A DNA stretch of 53,973 bases from an uncultured Cellvibrio sp. (GCA_946480695.1 CAMLKG010000031.1:1-53973), one strand, 5' to 3'; numbered from the stretch's first letter, positions 17,421 through 27,436 are shown. A program made the numbers and translations. The notes: generated by a model not told the origin, from the letters alone.

Positions 17421-17759
17421 ACTGCTCTCCATTTGTTCACATGTTAACGGATACTGGTGTGGAGCCCGACCGGTAATGGGTGCGGAGCCCCGCGATATTC
17501 GTCCAGCTCTGTGACAAAAAGAAGAACGGAATTCAAAAACGGGAAAAATTTTGTCGGCTCAATTGGTGCGGTTTTCGTGGCTACCAGGCGCGCGAATAAC
17601 TGTTATTTTTTTCTAAAATAAATTCACAAAATTACAAAATGTAACATGTGTATTGCGCACCTGCTTACCCATCTCACCGGGGTATTTTAGTTGGCACACG
17701 AGTTAACCTGGGGGTCCTGTTTTGCGTCGCGCCCCGGTATTGGCGCGCCGCAATTTTAA
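17421..17759. other. Intergenic region between two minus-strand secreted genes
   Basis: 339 bases with no supported gene. GC-rich imperfect dyads near 17725-17752 (gcgtcgcgcccc against ggcgcgccgc) could end transcription of the PEP-CTERM gene but lack a T tract. Confidence 0.35.
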
Positions 17760-18485
17760 TTAACGAAGAGGTGTAGGTTCCGTATGGGGCGATTGGCGCC
17801 GGCGAATGATGCTTAATGCAAAAAGTCCCAGTCCTGCCAAAACGATACTATAGGGTTCGGATACATGAGCGTGCCACATTTGCCAATGACCGGAGTGGTT
17901 GCTATCACTCCAATGTTTTTCCGCACGGGATAAGCGAATGTAAGTGTCGGAGCGCACCTGGTAATAAGTGTGGTAAAACGCGCCCGCATAAAAATCACAA
18001 TTACAGGTACCCATGCCATAAGCGGATTCAACACGAATTGCACCTTCCTCCAGCTCCAGTTGTAATCGTTCGAGTGGGGAAGCCGTCGGTGGGATAATTT
18101 GTTTCAGCGCAAGCGAGAAGTTCCAACTGTCAATTTCACCATTTGAATCGCGAGTGATATATCCCGAGGACTCGGGCAACAGGTAATGGTTTATTGATGA
18201 ATAATAATTTCCTTCTCCGCTCACTTCCAGGGTGGAATTTTTAAGGATCAAGGGAATCTTTCCATCGGGCGATGGGGTTTCAGCTGCGGAAAAATTTATC
18301 CTGAAGGACGGCCTGGAGGTTTCCTCAATCATGCCATCGGAGTAGCCATCGTTCAGGCTTTCCACCATTGGCATATGCTTACTGGTGTACACCAGTTCGA
18401 GAAACGCGTGCGCCACTTGGGTAAACAAGGAAACGAAAAATACAACGCCATAAATGATTAACTGCAAAAGCCTGCGCTTCTTCAT
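17760..18485 (-). CDS. PEP-CTERM protein (exosortase substrate), 241 aa
   Basis: Starting at the ATG at 18485 (CAGGAG, 6-base spacing) the protein has a signal peptide (about 1-28, ending AHA). It has a beta-rich body with two Cys in CNCDF and a C-terminal sorting signal. The signal is SEP (209-211), a hydrophobic helix (LAGLGLFALSII) and RRR (228-230). The usual PEP is replaced by SEP, a tolerated variant. An exosortase would cut near this motif and release or anchor the protein through the exopolysaccharide route. About eleven residues follow the Arg cluster, longer than usual. No exosortase gene is in the window. The body matches no domain I know. Confidence 0.75.
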   Translation of the reverse strand: MKKRRLLQLIIYGVVFFVSLFTQVAHAFLELVYTSKHMPMVESLNDGYSDGMIEETSRPSFRINFSAAETPSPDGKIPLILKNSTLEVSGEGNYYSSINHYLLPESSGYITRDSNGEIDSWNFSLALKQIIPPTASPLERLQLELEEGAIRVESAYGMGTCNCDFYAGAFYHTYYQVRSDTYIRLSRAEKHWSDSNHSGHWQMWHAHVSEPYSIVLAGLGLFALSIIRRRQSPHTEPTPLR

Positions 18486-18770
18486 GATTAACTCCTGATG
18501 CAAGGTAATAAACGCGTAATAACGAAGCAGCAAAAAGCGCACCATCGCGCAAGCCCTTGTTTTTTCGTCGCAAAAAATGCGCGGCGCTTAAATGCGTAAG
18601 GAAACCTGACGTTAGCGAATGCGATTGATGATTTAAATTCAATTCAACGTGGTCACGTTTTTTTAGCGGGGGTAGAGTTGATATCGGCGACGTATTGGGT
18701 TGTGGCGGGAATTAAATCGTTATAGCAATATCCAAGGAACGCTCATTTAACAAAGCGGAGGTGGTTTTTC

Positions 18771-20582
18771 ATGAAATCTATCCTGCCGGTTTTTACTTTA
18801 CTCGGCGTTGCGCTCATGGTTGTTCCCACCCAGGCATTTGATTATGGCCTGATAAAAAAACGCGCGCCCGGTAGTGTGACTATCATCGGTCATGTGTTGA
18901 AACCCGAACAAATATCCGCGAAAAAAATGCTGGGAAAAATGGCGTTGCCGCCAGGGTTTGAAGCCAATGTTTTTGCAAGCGATTTAATAAACCCGCGCAT
19001 GATCGCTGTTGCTGACAATGGATTTGTGTACGTGACACGCCGCGATGTAGGCGATGTGATAAAGCTGGTCGATGCGGATAATGACGGGGTCGCGGAGTAT
19101 CAGGAGGTTGTTGCCAACCGCCCTGGTATGCATGGAATCGCTATTGATGGAAATTCAGTATTTCTGGTAACGGTAAAAGATATTTACGCAACTACTCTCG
19201 AGACGGATGGAAAGTTTGGGCCATTAATTCGTATCGTTGATGATTTGCCGGACGCTGGCCAGCATCCGAATCGCACAATTGCGGTGGGCCCGGACGGTAA
19301 ATTGTATGTGTCCGTCGGTTCCACCTGCAATGCGTGTAATGAAAGTAGCCCGGAAAGCGCCGCGATGTTGCAAATGAATGCGGATGGAACCGGCCGCAAA
19401 ATTTTTGCCTCCGGTTTACGCAATACTATCGGGTTTGGTTTTGAGCCGCGCAGTGGCGAGCTTTACGGTATGGACCACGGTATTGATTGGCTGGGGGATA
19501 ACGAGCAATACGAAGAACTGAACCATTTGGTGAAAGGCAAGCAATATGGCTGGCCATATGTTTACGGTGAAGGGAAGTTTAATCCGCAAGATGAACCGCC
19601 GGGAAATATTACCCATCGGGAATGGGCTGCGCGCAGTGTTGAGCCCCTGGGTTTCTATACGCCCCACGCGGCACCCATGCAAATGACTTTTTATACCGGT
19701 ACGCAATTCCCCGGCGAATATTATGGCGACGCATTTATTGCCATGCGCGGTTCCTGGAACCGGAAACCACCTGCGGGATACGAAGTGGTGCGCATCCATT
19801 TTGAAGGTGGCAAGCCGGTGAAATTTGAACCCTTCGTACAAGGATTTTTAACCCGCAAAGGTGATCGCTGGGCCCATTACGGCAGGATTTCCGGCCTCGC
19901 ACAAGCGAAGGATGGCGCCCTGTTGGTGGCGGATGACGCTAACGGCGTTATTTATCGAATCGCTTACACCGGTACATCAAACACTACCAGGCCTTTGGGG
20001 CCGCCAACCAATTCGTACAACGTTCATGTGCGTATAAACAATGCGGATGCACTCCCGCCGGAGGGACCGCATATTGCTAACCTGGCAATTCATTTACTCA
20101 ATGGTGCGAATACACAAACACTGGAATCCGCCGCGTTTCCACCGAATAATTTTATTCCGCGTAAATTTGCACTCGAAGGGGAAAATATTTCCCCACCGTT
20201 AAAATGGAGTGCCGGTCCTGAAGGCACCAAAAGTTATGCGGTGATAATGGAAGACCCGGATGTTGCGCAGAATCCACCGTTCGTCCATTGGCTGCTGTTT
20301 AATATTCCTGCCGATGTCCTTGCGTTGCCGGAAGCTATTCCACCCTCACCGGAATTACCCAAACCTGAAGGCGCGCTGCAAGGGAAAAATGATCGCGGCG
20401 CTATCGGGTACATCGGGCCTAACCCTCCAACGCCGGACCCTGCACATCGTTATTATTTCCAAGTATTTGCGCTGGATACCACACTGGACTTACCGGTGGG
20501 TACTACACGTGAGGAGCTGGTTAACGCCATGCAAGGGCACGTACTTGCAAGTGGTTATATCACCGGATTGTATGATCGGTAA
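18771..20582 (+). CDS. Sorbosone dehydrogenase-like beta-propeller fused to PEBP (YbhB/YbcL) domain
   Basis: This 603-residue exported protein has a signal peptide (1-22, ending TQA). Residues ~50-405 form a six-bladed propeller of the PQQ sugar / L-sorbosone dehydrogenase type. Characteristic phrases are MHGIAID, NRTIAVGPDGKLYVSVGST, YGMDHGIDWLGD, GDAFIAMRGSWNR and GALLVADD. Residues 455-603 are a phosphatidylethanolamine-binding protein (PEBP) domain with MEDPDV, VHWLLFNIPA and YYFQVFALD. The propeller may oxidise sugars using PQQ; the PEBP half may bind anionic ligands. GGAGG lies 9 bases before the ATG and a T-tailed terminator follows. The fusion is continuous in one frame, with no stop or weak join visible. 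Confidence 0.85.
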   Translation: MKSILPVFTLLGVALMVVPTQAFDYGLIKKRAPGSVTIIGHVLKPEQISAKKMLGKMALPPGFEANVFASDLINPRMIAVADNGFVYVTRRDVGDVIKLVDADNDGVAEYQEVVANRPGMHGIAIDGNSVFLVTVKDIYATTLETDGKFGPLIRIVDDLPDAGQHPNRTIAVGPDGKLYVSVGSTCNACNESSPESAAMLQMNADGTGRKIFASGLRNTIGFGFEPRSGELYGMDHGIDWLGDNEQYEELNHLVKGKQYGWPYVYGEGKFNPQDEPPGNITHREWAARSVEPLGFYTPHAAPMQMTFYTGTQFPGEYYGDAFIAMRGSWNRKPPAGYEVVRIHFEGGKPVKFEPFVQGFLTRKGDRWAHYGRISGLAQAKDGALLVADDANGVIYRIAYTGTSNTTRPLGPPTNSYNVHVRINNADALPPEGPHIANLAIHLLNGANTQTLESAAFPPNNFIPRKFALEGENISPPLKWSAGPEGTKSYAVIMEDPDVAQNPPFVHWLLFNIPADVLALPEAIPPSPELPKPEGALQGKNDRGAIGYIGPNPPTPDPAHRYYFQVFALDTTLDLPVGTTREELVNAMQGHVLASGYITGLYDR

Positions 20583-20602
20583 AAATAACCGGCTATGTTT
20601 TA

Positions 20603-20634
20603 AAAAACGGCAATATCGATTGCCGTTTTTTTTG
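20603..20634 (+). terminator. Intrinsic terminator of the dehydrogenase/PEBP gene
   Basis: A stem cggcaat/attgccg (20609-20615 with 20620-20626), extended by A/T pairs, has a 4-base loop and is followed by eight T (20627-20634). Confidence 0.93.
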
Positions 20635-20749
20635 CATCACATTTTGAGAGGAAAAAAATGACACGGATCGGCAGGCGGTGAACTTCCCTACATCGGCAAC
20701 CTCCAAATTATATAGTTGCGTTTTGTTATGTATTTTTTCAGGAGGAATG

Positions 20750-20980
20750 ATGAAATCGACTGATTTGCAAACCAAGCCCCAGCGGCATCTTGAAGGTCGC
20801 CAAATTGGCGGTGATGAAACCGATGAACTGTTTATTAATAATCCCGATCACCCTTTGAAGGCGACGGAGCGCGGGAACCAGAGACAGGAAGTTGACTATG
20901 TAAAAAACCAGGATCGCAAACCGAAACGGAATCCCGATGAAAATATTTTTGACGACAAGGTCAGTACCCGTGGGCAATAA
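20750..20980 (+). CDS. Small hydrophilic hypothetical protein (76 aa)
   Basis: A strong GGAGG (20741-20745) precedes two adjacent ATGs at 20747 and 20750, and the second has workable spacing. The product is 76 residues, very polar, with no hydrophobic core (phrases GGDETDELFINNPDHP and RKPKRNPDENIFDD), and is probably disordered. I recognise no family. It ends 4 bases before the stop of the convergent HDOD gene. A seven-codon frame with its own GAGAGG begins at 20658 and could be a leader, but this is weak. Confidence 0.6.
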   Translation: MKSTDLQTKPQRHLEGRQIGGDETDELFINNPDHPLKATERGNQRQEVDYVKNQDRKPKRNPDENIFDDKVSTRGQ

Positions 20981-20984
20981 ACTG

Positions 20985-21821
20985 TCAATCGAACAATGCC
21001 CTGGCTGCCTCCATGTCTTCGTTTAACGCTTCGCTGCTGCTGATATCAATATTCGGGTCCAGGCCCAGGCGCTCGAACGCGGTTACGGTAGAAAAATCGA
21101 TATGGGCGACAGCGGGATCGGTAAATAATCCGCATTGCAACATGGCAACGGTGACAAGATCGGTGTAGTCGGCTTTTGCCGGCATGCGGGCGAAGTCAAG
21201 GTGTTGGGTGGGAATTTCCGCTAACTCGGGCGGAAAGCCCCAGGTTTTCAAAATCAAATTGCCAAGGTGCCCATGGGTTTGTTCGATGACGTTATCCAGG
21301 GTGATGCTATCGCGCAATAAAAATGGATGTTCTTCCGCATATGCAAGGATTGGCAACACCCCGATTTTGTGGATCACACCTGCCAGTGTTGCCTGATCCG
21401 GGCGCAGGCGTGTGTAGTGTTTGCACAGTACGTGGCAGATGCCCGCTACCTCGCTGGAGGTGCTCCATACCTGGCGCATACGCATATCGATAATATCGGA
21501 TGTGGATTGGAACATTTGTTCCATGGCGAGCCCGGTGGCGATATTACAAGCGTAGGTAATCCCCAAGCGTATTAACGCGGCGGGCAGATTATCCACCGGC
21601 CGGCCGGCGCGCAGTAACGGGCTGTTGGAAACGCGAATCAGGCGTGCGCTGAGCGCCGGGTCAATGCGAATGACCGAAGCCAATTGGTCGATGTCTGCGG
21701 TCGGGTCTTCCGCGACTTCGCGAACACGAAGGGCAACTTCTGGCAAGGTAGGCAAAACCAAATGGTCCTGCTGGATTGCAGCCACAATATCTTTAGTCAC
21801 TTTCTCGGCAATGGCGGTCAT
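20985..21821 (-). CDS. HDOD domain protein
   Basis: This 278-residue cytoplasmic protein has an HDOD domain at about 20-215. Typical phrases are LPTLPEVALRVREVAEDP, IDPALSARLIRVSNSP and IHKIGVLPILAYAE. HDOD proteins are HD-like regulators without reliable phosphodiesterase activity that act as output or scaffold modules in motility, quorum and cyclic-di-GMP circuits. The C-terminal 60 residues are acidic and specific to this protein. It is divergent from the hybrid kinase gene (about 250 bases between starts), so shared regulation is plausible. I see no extra GGDEF, EAL or receiver domain. Confidence 0.87.
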   Translation of the reverse strand: MTAIAEKVTKDIVAAIQQDHLVLPTLPEVALRVREVAEDPTADIDQLASVIRIDPALSARLIRVSNSPLLRAGRPVDNLPAALIRLGITYACNIATGLAMEQMFQSTSDIIDMRMRQVWSTSSEVAGICHVLCKHYTRLRPDQATLAGVIHKIGVLPILAYAEEHPFLLRDSITLDNVIEQTHGHLGNLILKTWGFPPELAEIPTQHLDFARMPAKADYTDLVTVAMLQCGLFTDPAVAHIDFSTVTAFERLGLDPNIDISSSEALNEDMEAARALFD

Positions 21822-22071
21822 TGTGCTCTCGCATCTTTATTTTTAAGGATTATTGTTTTCAGGATTTATTTAGCGTAATGGACGGTTTCTTTAACAACTG
21901 TGTTCAGGTATAGCATAGGAATGATCATATGGAAGTTTCAGGTGCTTAATAGCGCAATCCGATGCAACCCAGCGGCGGTTGTTAATTTAAAAATTGCGCA
22001 AAGTTGAAAAGCCTGCGTTGCGCTAAGGGTGTGCTAGCCTGCATAGCAGAAACATTTTATGAGCTTGCCTT

Positions 22072-25000
22072 ATGGACGATAGTAATCGCCTGTGTAACCT
22101 TGGTTCCTACCACATCCTGGATACGCCAGCGGAAACGCATTTTGACCAATTGACCTGGCTGGCCGCTTTTGTTAGTTCAACGCCAGTCGCAATGATTGTG
22201 TTGGTTGATGAAAATCGACAATGGTTGAAATCCGCCTATGGAGTGGATTCAGGCGAAATTGAAATCAGCCGCGCCTTTTGTGTAAGCACACTCGAAAGCC
22301 CCGAAGCGTTTATTGTGCGGGATACATTATCCGATGCGCGTTTTAGTCAGGATCCGCTCGTAACCGGTGCGCCGGGAGTTCGGTTTTTTTTGGGTATTCC
22401 ACTTATTTCCCGGGAAGGTTTTGCACTGGGTTTGTTAGCTGTAATGGACAAAGTACCACGCACGCCAGACGCGGAACAAATAGCGGCGCTTGCCATGCTT
22501 GCCAATCAGGTGACGGCGCACCTGAATGCGCACCGTGCGCGCTTCGATGCGAAAGTTTCGCTGGGAAGTGATGAAACTATCGCCCGGCAGAAAAACCGGG
22601 AATTGGTGGAAAACCTGCGGTTGGTGCTGGAGAGGATTACGGATGGTTTTTTTTCGCTCGACCAGCATTGGTGTTTCTCTTATGTAAATGCCGAAGCCGA
22701 ACGCATGTTGGGTAAATCGCGTGACCAGTTGCTGGGACGGAATATTTGGGAAGAGATTCCGGAGGCGGTAAATACCCTATTCGAAGCCAATTACCGGGAA
22801 GCCCGGCGGGTGCAAAAGAAAATTTCGTTTGAGGAATATTTTGCGCCGCTTAAAACCTGGTTTCGGGTCAATGTTTATCCAGCGGCGGATGGGTTGAGTG
22901 TTTATTTTCAGGATGTTAATGAGGAGCGCAGGAAAGAGGACCAGCTAAGATTGTTGGAAACCTGCGTGGCACGGATGAACGATCTGGTCATTATCACCGA
23001 AGCGGAACCTATCGATGAAACAGGTCCGGCGATTTTATTTGTGAATGATGCATTTGTGGCGCGCACAGGTTATTCGCGTGCGGAAGTCATAGGGCGCTCA
23101 CCTTATTTTTTACAAGGACCCAACACTTCACGGGAGGAAATGCGGCGCATTAAACAGGCGATTCGTGCCCGCCAACCAGTACGTGCGGAATTAATCAATT
23201 ACACCAGGGCGGGCGAGGAATTATGGCTGGAGATGGATCTTTTTCCTATTGCCGACAATAACGGTTGCGTAACCCACTGGGTATCGGTGGAGCGGGATAT
23301 CAGCGAGCGCAAAGGTATTGAGCAAAAACTGTATGAAAGCGAACAGCGTTCAAAATTGATCGCGCGGGCTACGGCGGATGCAATCTGGGATTGGGATTTG
23401 GTCAGCGATTTGCTGTGGTGGGGTGATGGTATGCAAACCCTGTTCGGTTATTCACAGGAAGAGCTGGAAAAAGATAGCCAATCCTGGACGAACCGCATTC
23501 ATCCTGAAGATAGCTGTCGCGTAGTGGACAGCATTATGGCGGCAATTGAGGGCGGCATTAATAATTGGAACGAGGAATATCGTTTTCGTCGTAGCGATGG
23601 CAGCTATGCCTATGTGCAGGATCGCGGCTTTATTATTCGCGCCGGTGACGGCAAGGCAATACGTATGGTAGGTGGCATGACCGACGTTACCGCGGCCAGG
23701 CAAGCGGAAATGGAATTGAAAAACATGGGTGCCATCAAACATGCGCAACAATTGGCGGAATTGGCCAGCCAGGCGAAATCCAATTTCCTTGCCACCATGA
23801 GCCACGAAATACGCACACCCATTAGCGGTGTTATCGGTATGGTGGATGTGCTGCACCAAACCAGTTTGAAGGGGTATCAAATTGAAATGGTCGATATCAT
23901 TCGCGATTCGGCCAATTCGTTACTGGAAATTATTGATGACATCCTGGATTTTTCCAAAATTGAATCCGGAAAAATGGAATTGGAATCCGTGGCGTTTCCA
24001 CTGGAGCGAAATATTGAAAAAGTGTGCGCGTTGCTGGATCGCACCGCGCTGGATAAACAGGTGGAACTCTCGCTCTTTACCGCCCCGGAATTGCCCGCTG
24101 AGGTGATTGGTGACGAACTCAGGTTGCGCCAGATCCTGCTGAATTTATTGCACAATGCGATAAAGTTTTCCGCCAAATCGGTTTCGTCCGGGCGAGTCCG
24201 TTTGAATACACGGGTGATCAGTCGCCGTGCCGCTGATGTGGTTATCGAATTTGAAATTACCGATAACGGCGTCGGCATGTCGGAAGAAACATTAAATAAC
24301 CTGTTCACGCCGTTTATGCAGGCCGATGCATCAACAACTCGCCATTTTGGTGGAACCGGGTTGGGGTTAACCATTACCCATCACCTCGTGGATTTAATGT
24401 GCGGCGAAATCCATGTTGAGAGTCGCTTGGACCTGGGATCGGTTTTTCGCGTACAAATCCCTTTTACATTGCCCACCTACAAATACCCGGTGCCGGATTC
24501 ACGTACCGATTGGCGCACCCTGGTGTGCATACTCCTGGGCGAGCCCAAAGGCATGGGTGATGTTTGGCGTAGCTATCTGGAAGCAACCGGGGCCAGGGTT
24601 ATCCCCATAATGGAAATCACCCAAATCCATTCGCTGGTATTACCGGCTGATTCAACAGCGTATGACTGGTTGTTATTGCTTGATCAAATTAACCCCGCGC
24701 AAGATCCAGGCGCCAGTTATCAGGCTGCCGAGCGCGCCTTGGCGCCGATAGTGCAAAAACCTTTGTATGGATTGGTGATCGGACGCGGCCGCCGGCGCGA
24801 ACTCAGGCGTGATATTTCCGGTTTGGTTTATATCGATGGCAATGCACTGGGGCGCTTGCGGTTTTTACATGCGCTGGATGTTGCCCTGGGTCGGGTGGAG
24901 ATCGGCAAGAGCCTGGAGCGCGGATACCACGAGGAGGATTTCCAGCCACCGGCGCGCGAAGATGCAATCCATCATGGACGGTTATTGTTATTAGCGGAAG

Positions 25001-25752
25001 ACAATGAAACCAACCAGAAGGTTATTAAACAGCAACTGGCTTTATTGGGATTTGCTGTGGATGTTGTTAGCAATGGCGCCCAGGCTTTTGAAAAACTAAT
25101 GCAACAGGAATACGCCGTACTCATTACCGATATCCATATGCCGGTGATGGATGGCTATGAATTGATTGCAAAAGTGCGCGCCGCCCGCGAGCCATTTCAG
25201 CAAATCCCTATTATTGCGCTTAGCGCCAATGCGCTCACCGAAGAAACGGATAAATGCAAGGTACTGGGTGCCAATGAATACCTGGTTAAACCGGCGTTAT
25301 TGCCGGAATTAAAAACGATGTTGGAACATTACGTGGCTGGTGGTGAAAAATCCCTGGGCAGTTTACCCGCTAATACCGCTACGTCGGTGAACGAACATTT
25401 TAATTGCCAGGTGCTGCGCGAACTGGTTGGCGGTGATGATGGAGTGGTAATCGATTTTTTGACTGATTATTTACAGTCAGCGCAGGAAATGCGCCAGCAA
25501 ATGACCGATGCATTTGGTTTTAAAAAAATGCACGAGCTTGCCGCCGTCGCGCATAAATTGAAATCCTCATCGCGCTCGGTGGGGGCCATTTTATTGGGGC
25601 AATTGTGTGAGGATATAGAGCACGCCGTGAACCAACGGCAAGCGGACCTGCCTGGTTTAATGAACCGGTTTTTGACCGAATTTACACAGGTCGCTGAACT
25701 GGTTAACAGGAAAATCTCAAACCATCATTTAGCGATGGGTTCGCCACAATAG
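22072..25752 (+). CDS. Hybrid sensor histidine kinase: GAF-PAS-PAS-PAS-HisKA-HATPase-REC-HPt
   Basis: This is a 1226-residue soluble kinase with no membrane segment. It has an N-terminal GAF domain (~20-150) and PAS domains at about 175-285, 295-410 (LOV-like region, without the flavin Cys motif NCRFLQ) and 425-545 (PAS_3 type). HisKA has His578 in MSHEIRTP. The HATPase (~680-798) shows LLHNAIKFS, DNGVGM and GGTGLGL. A degenerate receiver-like region lies at ~815-940. A full receiver has Asp1020 (ITDIHMP), and a C-terminal HPt domain has His1161 (HKLKSSSRSVG). It carries a complete His-Asp-His relay and should pass phosphate to a separate receiver. The best candidate is the REC-EAL-REC protein 19 bases downstream. 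The start lacks a strong ribosome-binding site. Confidence 0.92.
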   Translation: MDDSNRLCNLGSYHILDTPAETHFDQLTWLAAFVSSTPVAMIVLVDENRQWLKSAYGVDSGEIEISRAFCVSTLESPEAFIVRDTLSDARFSQDPLVTGAPGVRFFLGIPLISREGFALGLLAVMDKVPRTPDAEQIAALAMLANQVTAHLNAHRARFDAKVSLGSDETIARQKNRELVENLRLVLERITDGFFSLDQHWCFSYVNAEAERMLGKSRDQLLGRNIWEEIPEAVNTLFEANYREARRVQKKISFEEYFAPLKTWFRVNVYPAADGLSVYFQDVNEERRKEDQLRLLETCVARMNDLVIITEAEPIDETGPAILFVNDAFVARTGYSRAEVIGRSPYFLQGPNTSREEMRRIKQAIRARQPVRAELINYTRAGEELWLEMDLFPIADNNGCVTHWVSVERDISERKGIEQKLYESEQRSKLIARATADAIWDWDLVSDLLWWGDGMQTLFGYSQEELEKDSQSWTNRIHPEDSCRVVDSIMAAIEGGINNWNEEYRFRRSDGSYAYVQDRGFIIRAGDGKAIRMVGGMTDVTAARQAEMELKNMGAIKHAQQLAELASQAKSNFLATMSHEIRTPISGVIGMVDVLHQTSLKGYQIEMVDIIRDSANSLLEIIDDILDFSKIESGKMELESVAFPLERNIEKVCALLDRTALDKQVELSLFTAPELPAEVIGDELRLRQILLNLLHNAIKFSAKSVSSGRVRLNTRVISRRAADVVIEFEITDNGVGMSEETLNNLFTPFMQADASTTRHFGGTGLGLTITHHLVDLMCGEIHVESRLDLGSVFRVQIPFTLPTYKYPVPDSRTDWRTLVCILLGEPKGMGDVWRSYLEATGARVIPIMEITQIHSLVLPADSTAYDWLLLLDQINPAQDPGASYQAAERALAPIVQKPLYGLVIGRGRRRELRRDISGLVYIDGNALGRLRFLHALDVALGRVEIGKSLERGYHEEDFQPPAREDAIHHGRLLLLAEDNETNQKVIKQQLALLGFAVDVVSNGAQAFEKLMQQEYAVLITDIHMPVMDGYELIAKVRAAREPFQQIPIIALSANALTEETDKCKVLGANEYLVKPALLPELKTMLEHYVAGGEKSLGSLPANTATSVNEHFNCQVLRELVGGDDGVVIDFLTDYLQSAQEMRQQMTDAFGFKKMHELAAVAHKLKSSSRSVGAILLGQLCEDIEHAVNQRQADLPGLMNRFLTEFTQVAELVNRKISNHHLAMGSPQ

Positions 25753-25771
25753 GTGCGGGGTTAGCAACAAA

Positions 25772-27403
25772 ATGACAGATACCGAAGCAACCATTGATCT
25801 CACCAGTGTTCGCGCCATGGTAATCGATGACGATGCATTCATGCTGAAAATCATGCAGCGCATCCTGGCAGTGCAAGGGATTAGCCAGATATCAATCTGC
25901 GGTAGTGGGCAGGAGGCATTGATGCAATTAAAAACGGCGCCCGGCGCGGTGGATTTGATTTTGCTGGATTTAAATATGCCGGAAATGGATGGCATTGAAT
26001 TTGTGCGCAACCTGAACCCTGATTTTTTTAGTGGCAGTGTGATTTTAATCAGCGGTGAAGATGAGCGCATGTTAATCAGTGCTGAAAAGCTCGTGGCCGC
26101 GCGTCAAATAAGTATCCTGGGGCACCTGCAAAAGCCGGTGACCCAGGATGCCTTACTGGGATTGCTGCGGCATTGGGTTCCACAAAAGAAATTTATTCCC
26201 GCCGCGTTAAAAACCTATTCGGCGGAAGCATTAGCCCAGGCCATTGCCCGCAGTGAATTATTTAATTGCTACCAGCCCATAGTTTCACTAAAAAGCGGCA
26301 AGGTTGAATGTGTGGAAGTCCTGGTGCGTTGGCAGCACCCGGAGGATGGTATTGTCGGTCCGGATTTATTTATTCCCCTCGCTGAAGATCATGGCCTGAT
26401 TGATGACCTCGCCAACTATGTGTTGAGCGAGGCATTGGTGCAGCATAAAAAATGGCTGGAATTGGGAATCAGTTTGCCCATGGCGATCAATGTGTCCATG
26501 GAGAACCTGGCATCGCTGGAATTTGCCGATACATTTTCAAACATCATGGCTGACGCCGGAATCCTCGCCAAGGATATTACCCTGGAGATCACCGAGAGCC
26601 GCGCCATGAAAGACCCGGTGATCACGCTGGATACACTTGCTCGTTTGCGCCTGAAACGCTTTGTGTTGTCGATTGATGATTTCGGTACGGGGCATTCCTC
26701 GCTGGCGCAATTGCGCGATATTCCCTTCGACGAATTTAAAATTGATAAAAGTTTTGTTACCGGCGCCTGGGCGGACAATCGCATCCGGGTAATGTTTGAA
26801 ACCAGTTTGAACCTGGCCAAACAATTGAATATGAAAGTCGTTGCCGAAGGCATAGAAACCGAAAAGGATTGGGACTTTGTGCGGCGAGCCCAGTGTGATT
26901 ACGGCCAAGGATATTTTATTGCCAAACCCATGCTTGCCGATATTATCCCCAAATGGTTGCCCACCTGGAGTGAACGCGTGCGCCGCGAATTATTACCGGA
27001 AACGGAAGCGGCCAAATTGACGGTGAAGCCGAACAAACTCGGCAGTGTGTTGATCATTGAGGACCACGAATTCCAGCGGCGTATACAAAGTAAAATCCTG
27101 ACCGAAGAGGGCTTTACAGTCGTGACCGCTGCAACCAGTGCAGAGGCGCTGACGTTACTGCGCACCCTGCGCCCGAGCCTGATCATGATTGATGTGGAGC
27201 TGCCGGGTATGAATGGTTTGGAAATCCTCAAACGCCTGCGCTCTACAGCGGTATTCAAATCGACTCCGGTACTGATGCTTTCGGGGTCTAATCAAAAAGA
27301 CGTTGTGGTCCAGAGCCTGAAAACCGGAGCATCCGGTTTTATCGCCAAACCTTTTGACCGTAAAACCCTGCTCGCCAAGGTGGCGGCTGTACTCAAAAAA
27401 TAA
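25772..27403 (+). CDS. REC-EAL-REC cyclic-di-GMP phosphodiesterase
   Basis: This 543-residue response regulator has a receiver domain (~12-135, Asp66 in LLDLNMP), an EAL domain (~150-395) and a second receiver (~424-543, Asp474 in MIDVELPG). The EAL catalytic set is kept: ExLxR as EVLVR (Glu182), DDFGTG (302-307), KID (323-325) and VAEGIE (Glu359). It should hydrolyse cyclic-di-GMP to pGpG under control of two phosphorylatable receivers. It follows the hybrid kinase by 19 bases on the same strand and is almost certainly in its operon. The EAL signature reads EVL, which still fits ExLxR. Two receivers allow input from two kinases or a phosphate sink. Confidence 0.92.
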   Translation: MTDTEATIDLTSVRAMVIDDDAFMLKIMQRILAVQGISQISICGSGQEALMQLKTAPGAVDLILLDLNMPEMDGIEFVRNLNPDFFSGSVILISGEDERMLISAEKLVAARQISILGHLQKPVTQDALLGLLRHWVPQKKFIPAALKTYSAEALAQAIARSELFNCYQPIVSLKSGKVECVEVLVRWQHPEDGIVGPDLFIPLAEDHGLIDDLANYVLSEALVQHKKWLELGISLPMAINVSMENLASLEFADTFSNIMADAGILAKDITLEITESRAMKDPVITLDTLARLRLKRFVLSIDDFGTGHSSLAQLRDIPFDEFKIDKSFVTGAWADNRIRVMFETSLNLAKQLNMKVVAEGIETEKDWDFVRRAQCDYGQGYFIAKPMLADIIPKWLPTWSERVRRELLPETEAAKLTVKPNKLGSVLIIEDHEFQRRIQSKILTEEGFTVVTAATSAEALTLLRTLRPSLIMIDVELPGMNGLEILKRLRSTAVFKSTPVLMLSGSNQKDVVVQSLKTGASGFIAKPFDRKTLLAKVAAVLKK

Positions 27404-27436
27404 GTGGGATTTCGCTTCGTTTTGCGTGGGTGCGCT

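Noticed and set aside
20658..20681. Seven-codon leader-like ORF with a good ribosome-binding site.
   Set aside because: No attenuator structure or repeated codons to support regulation.
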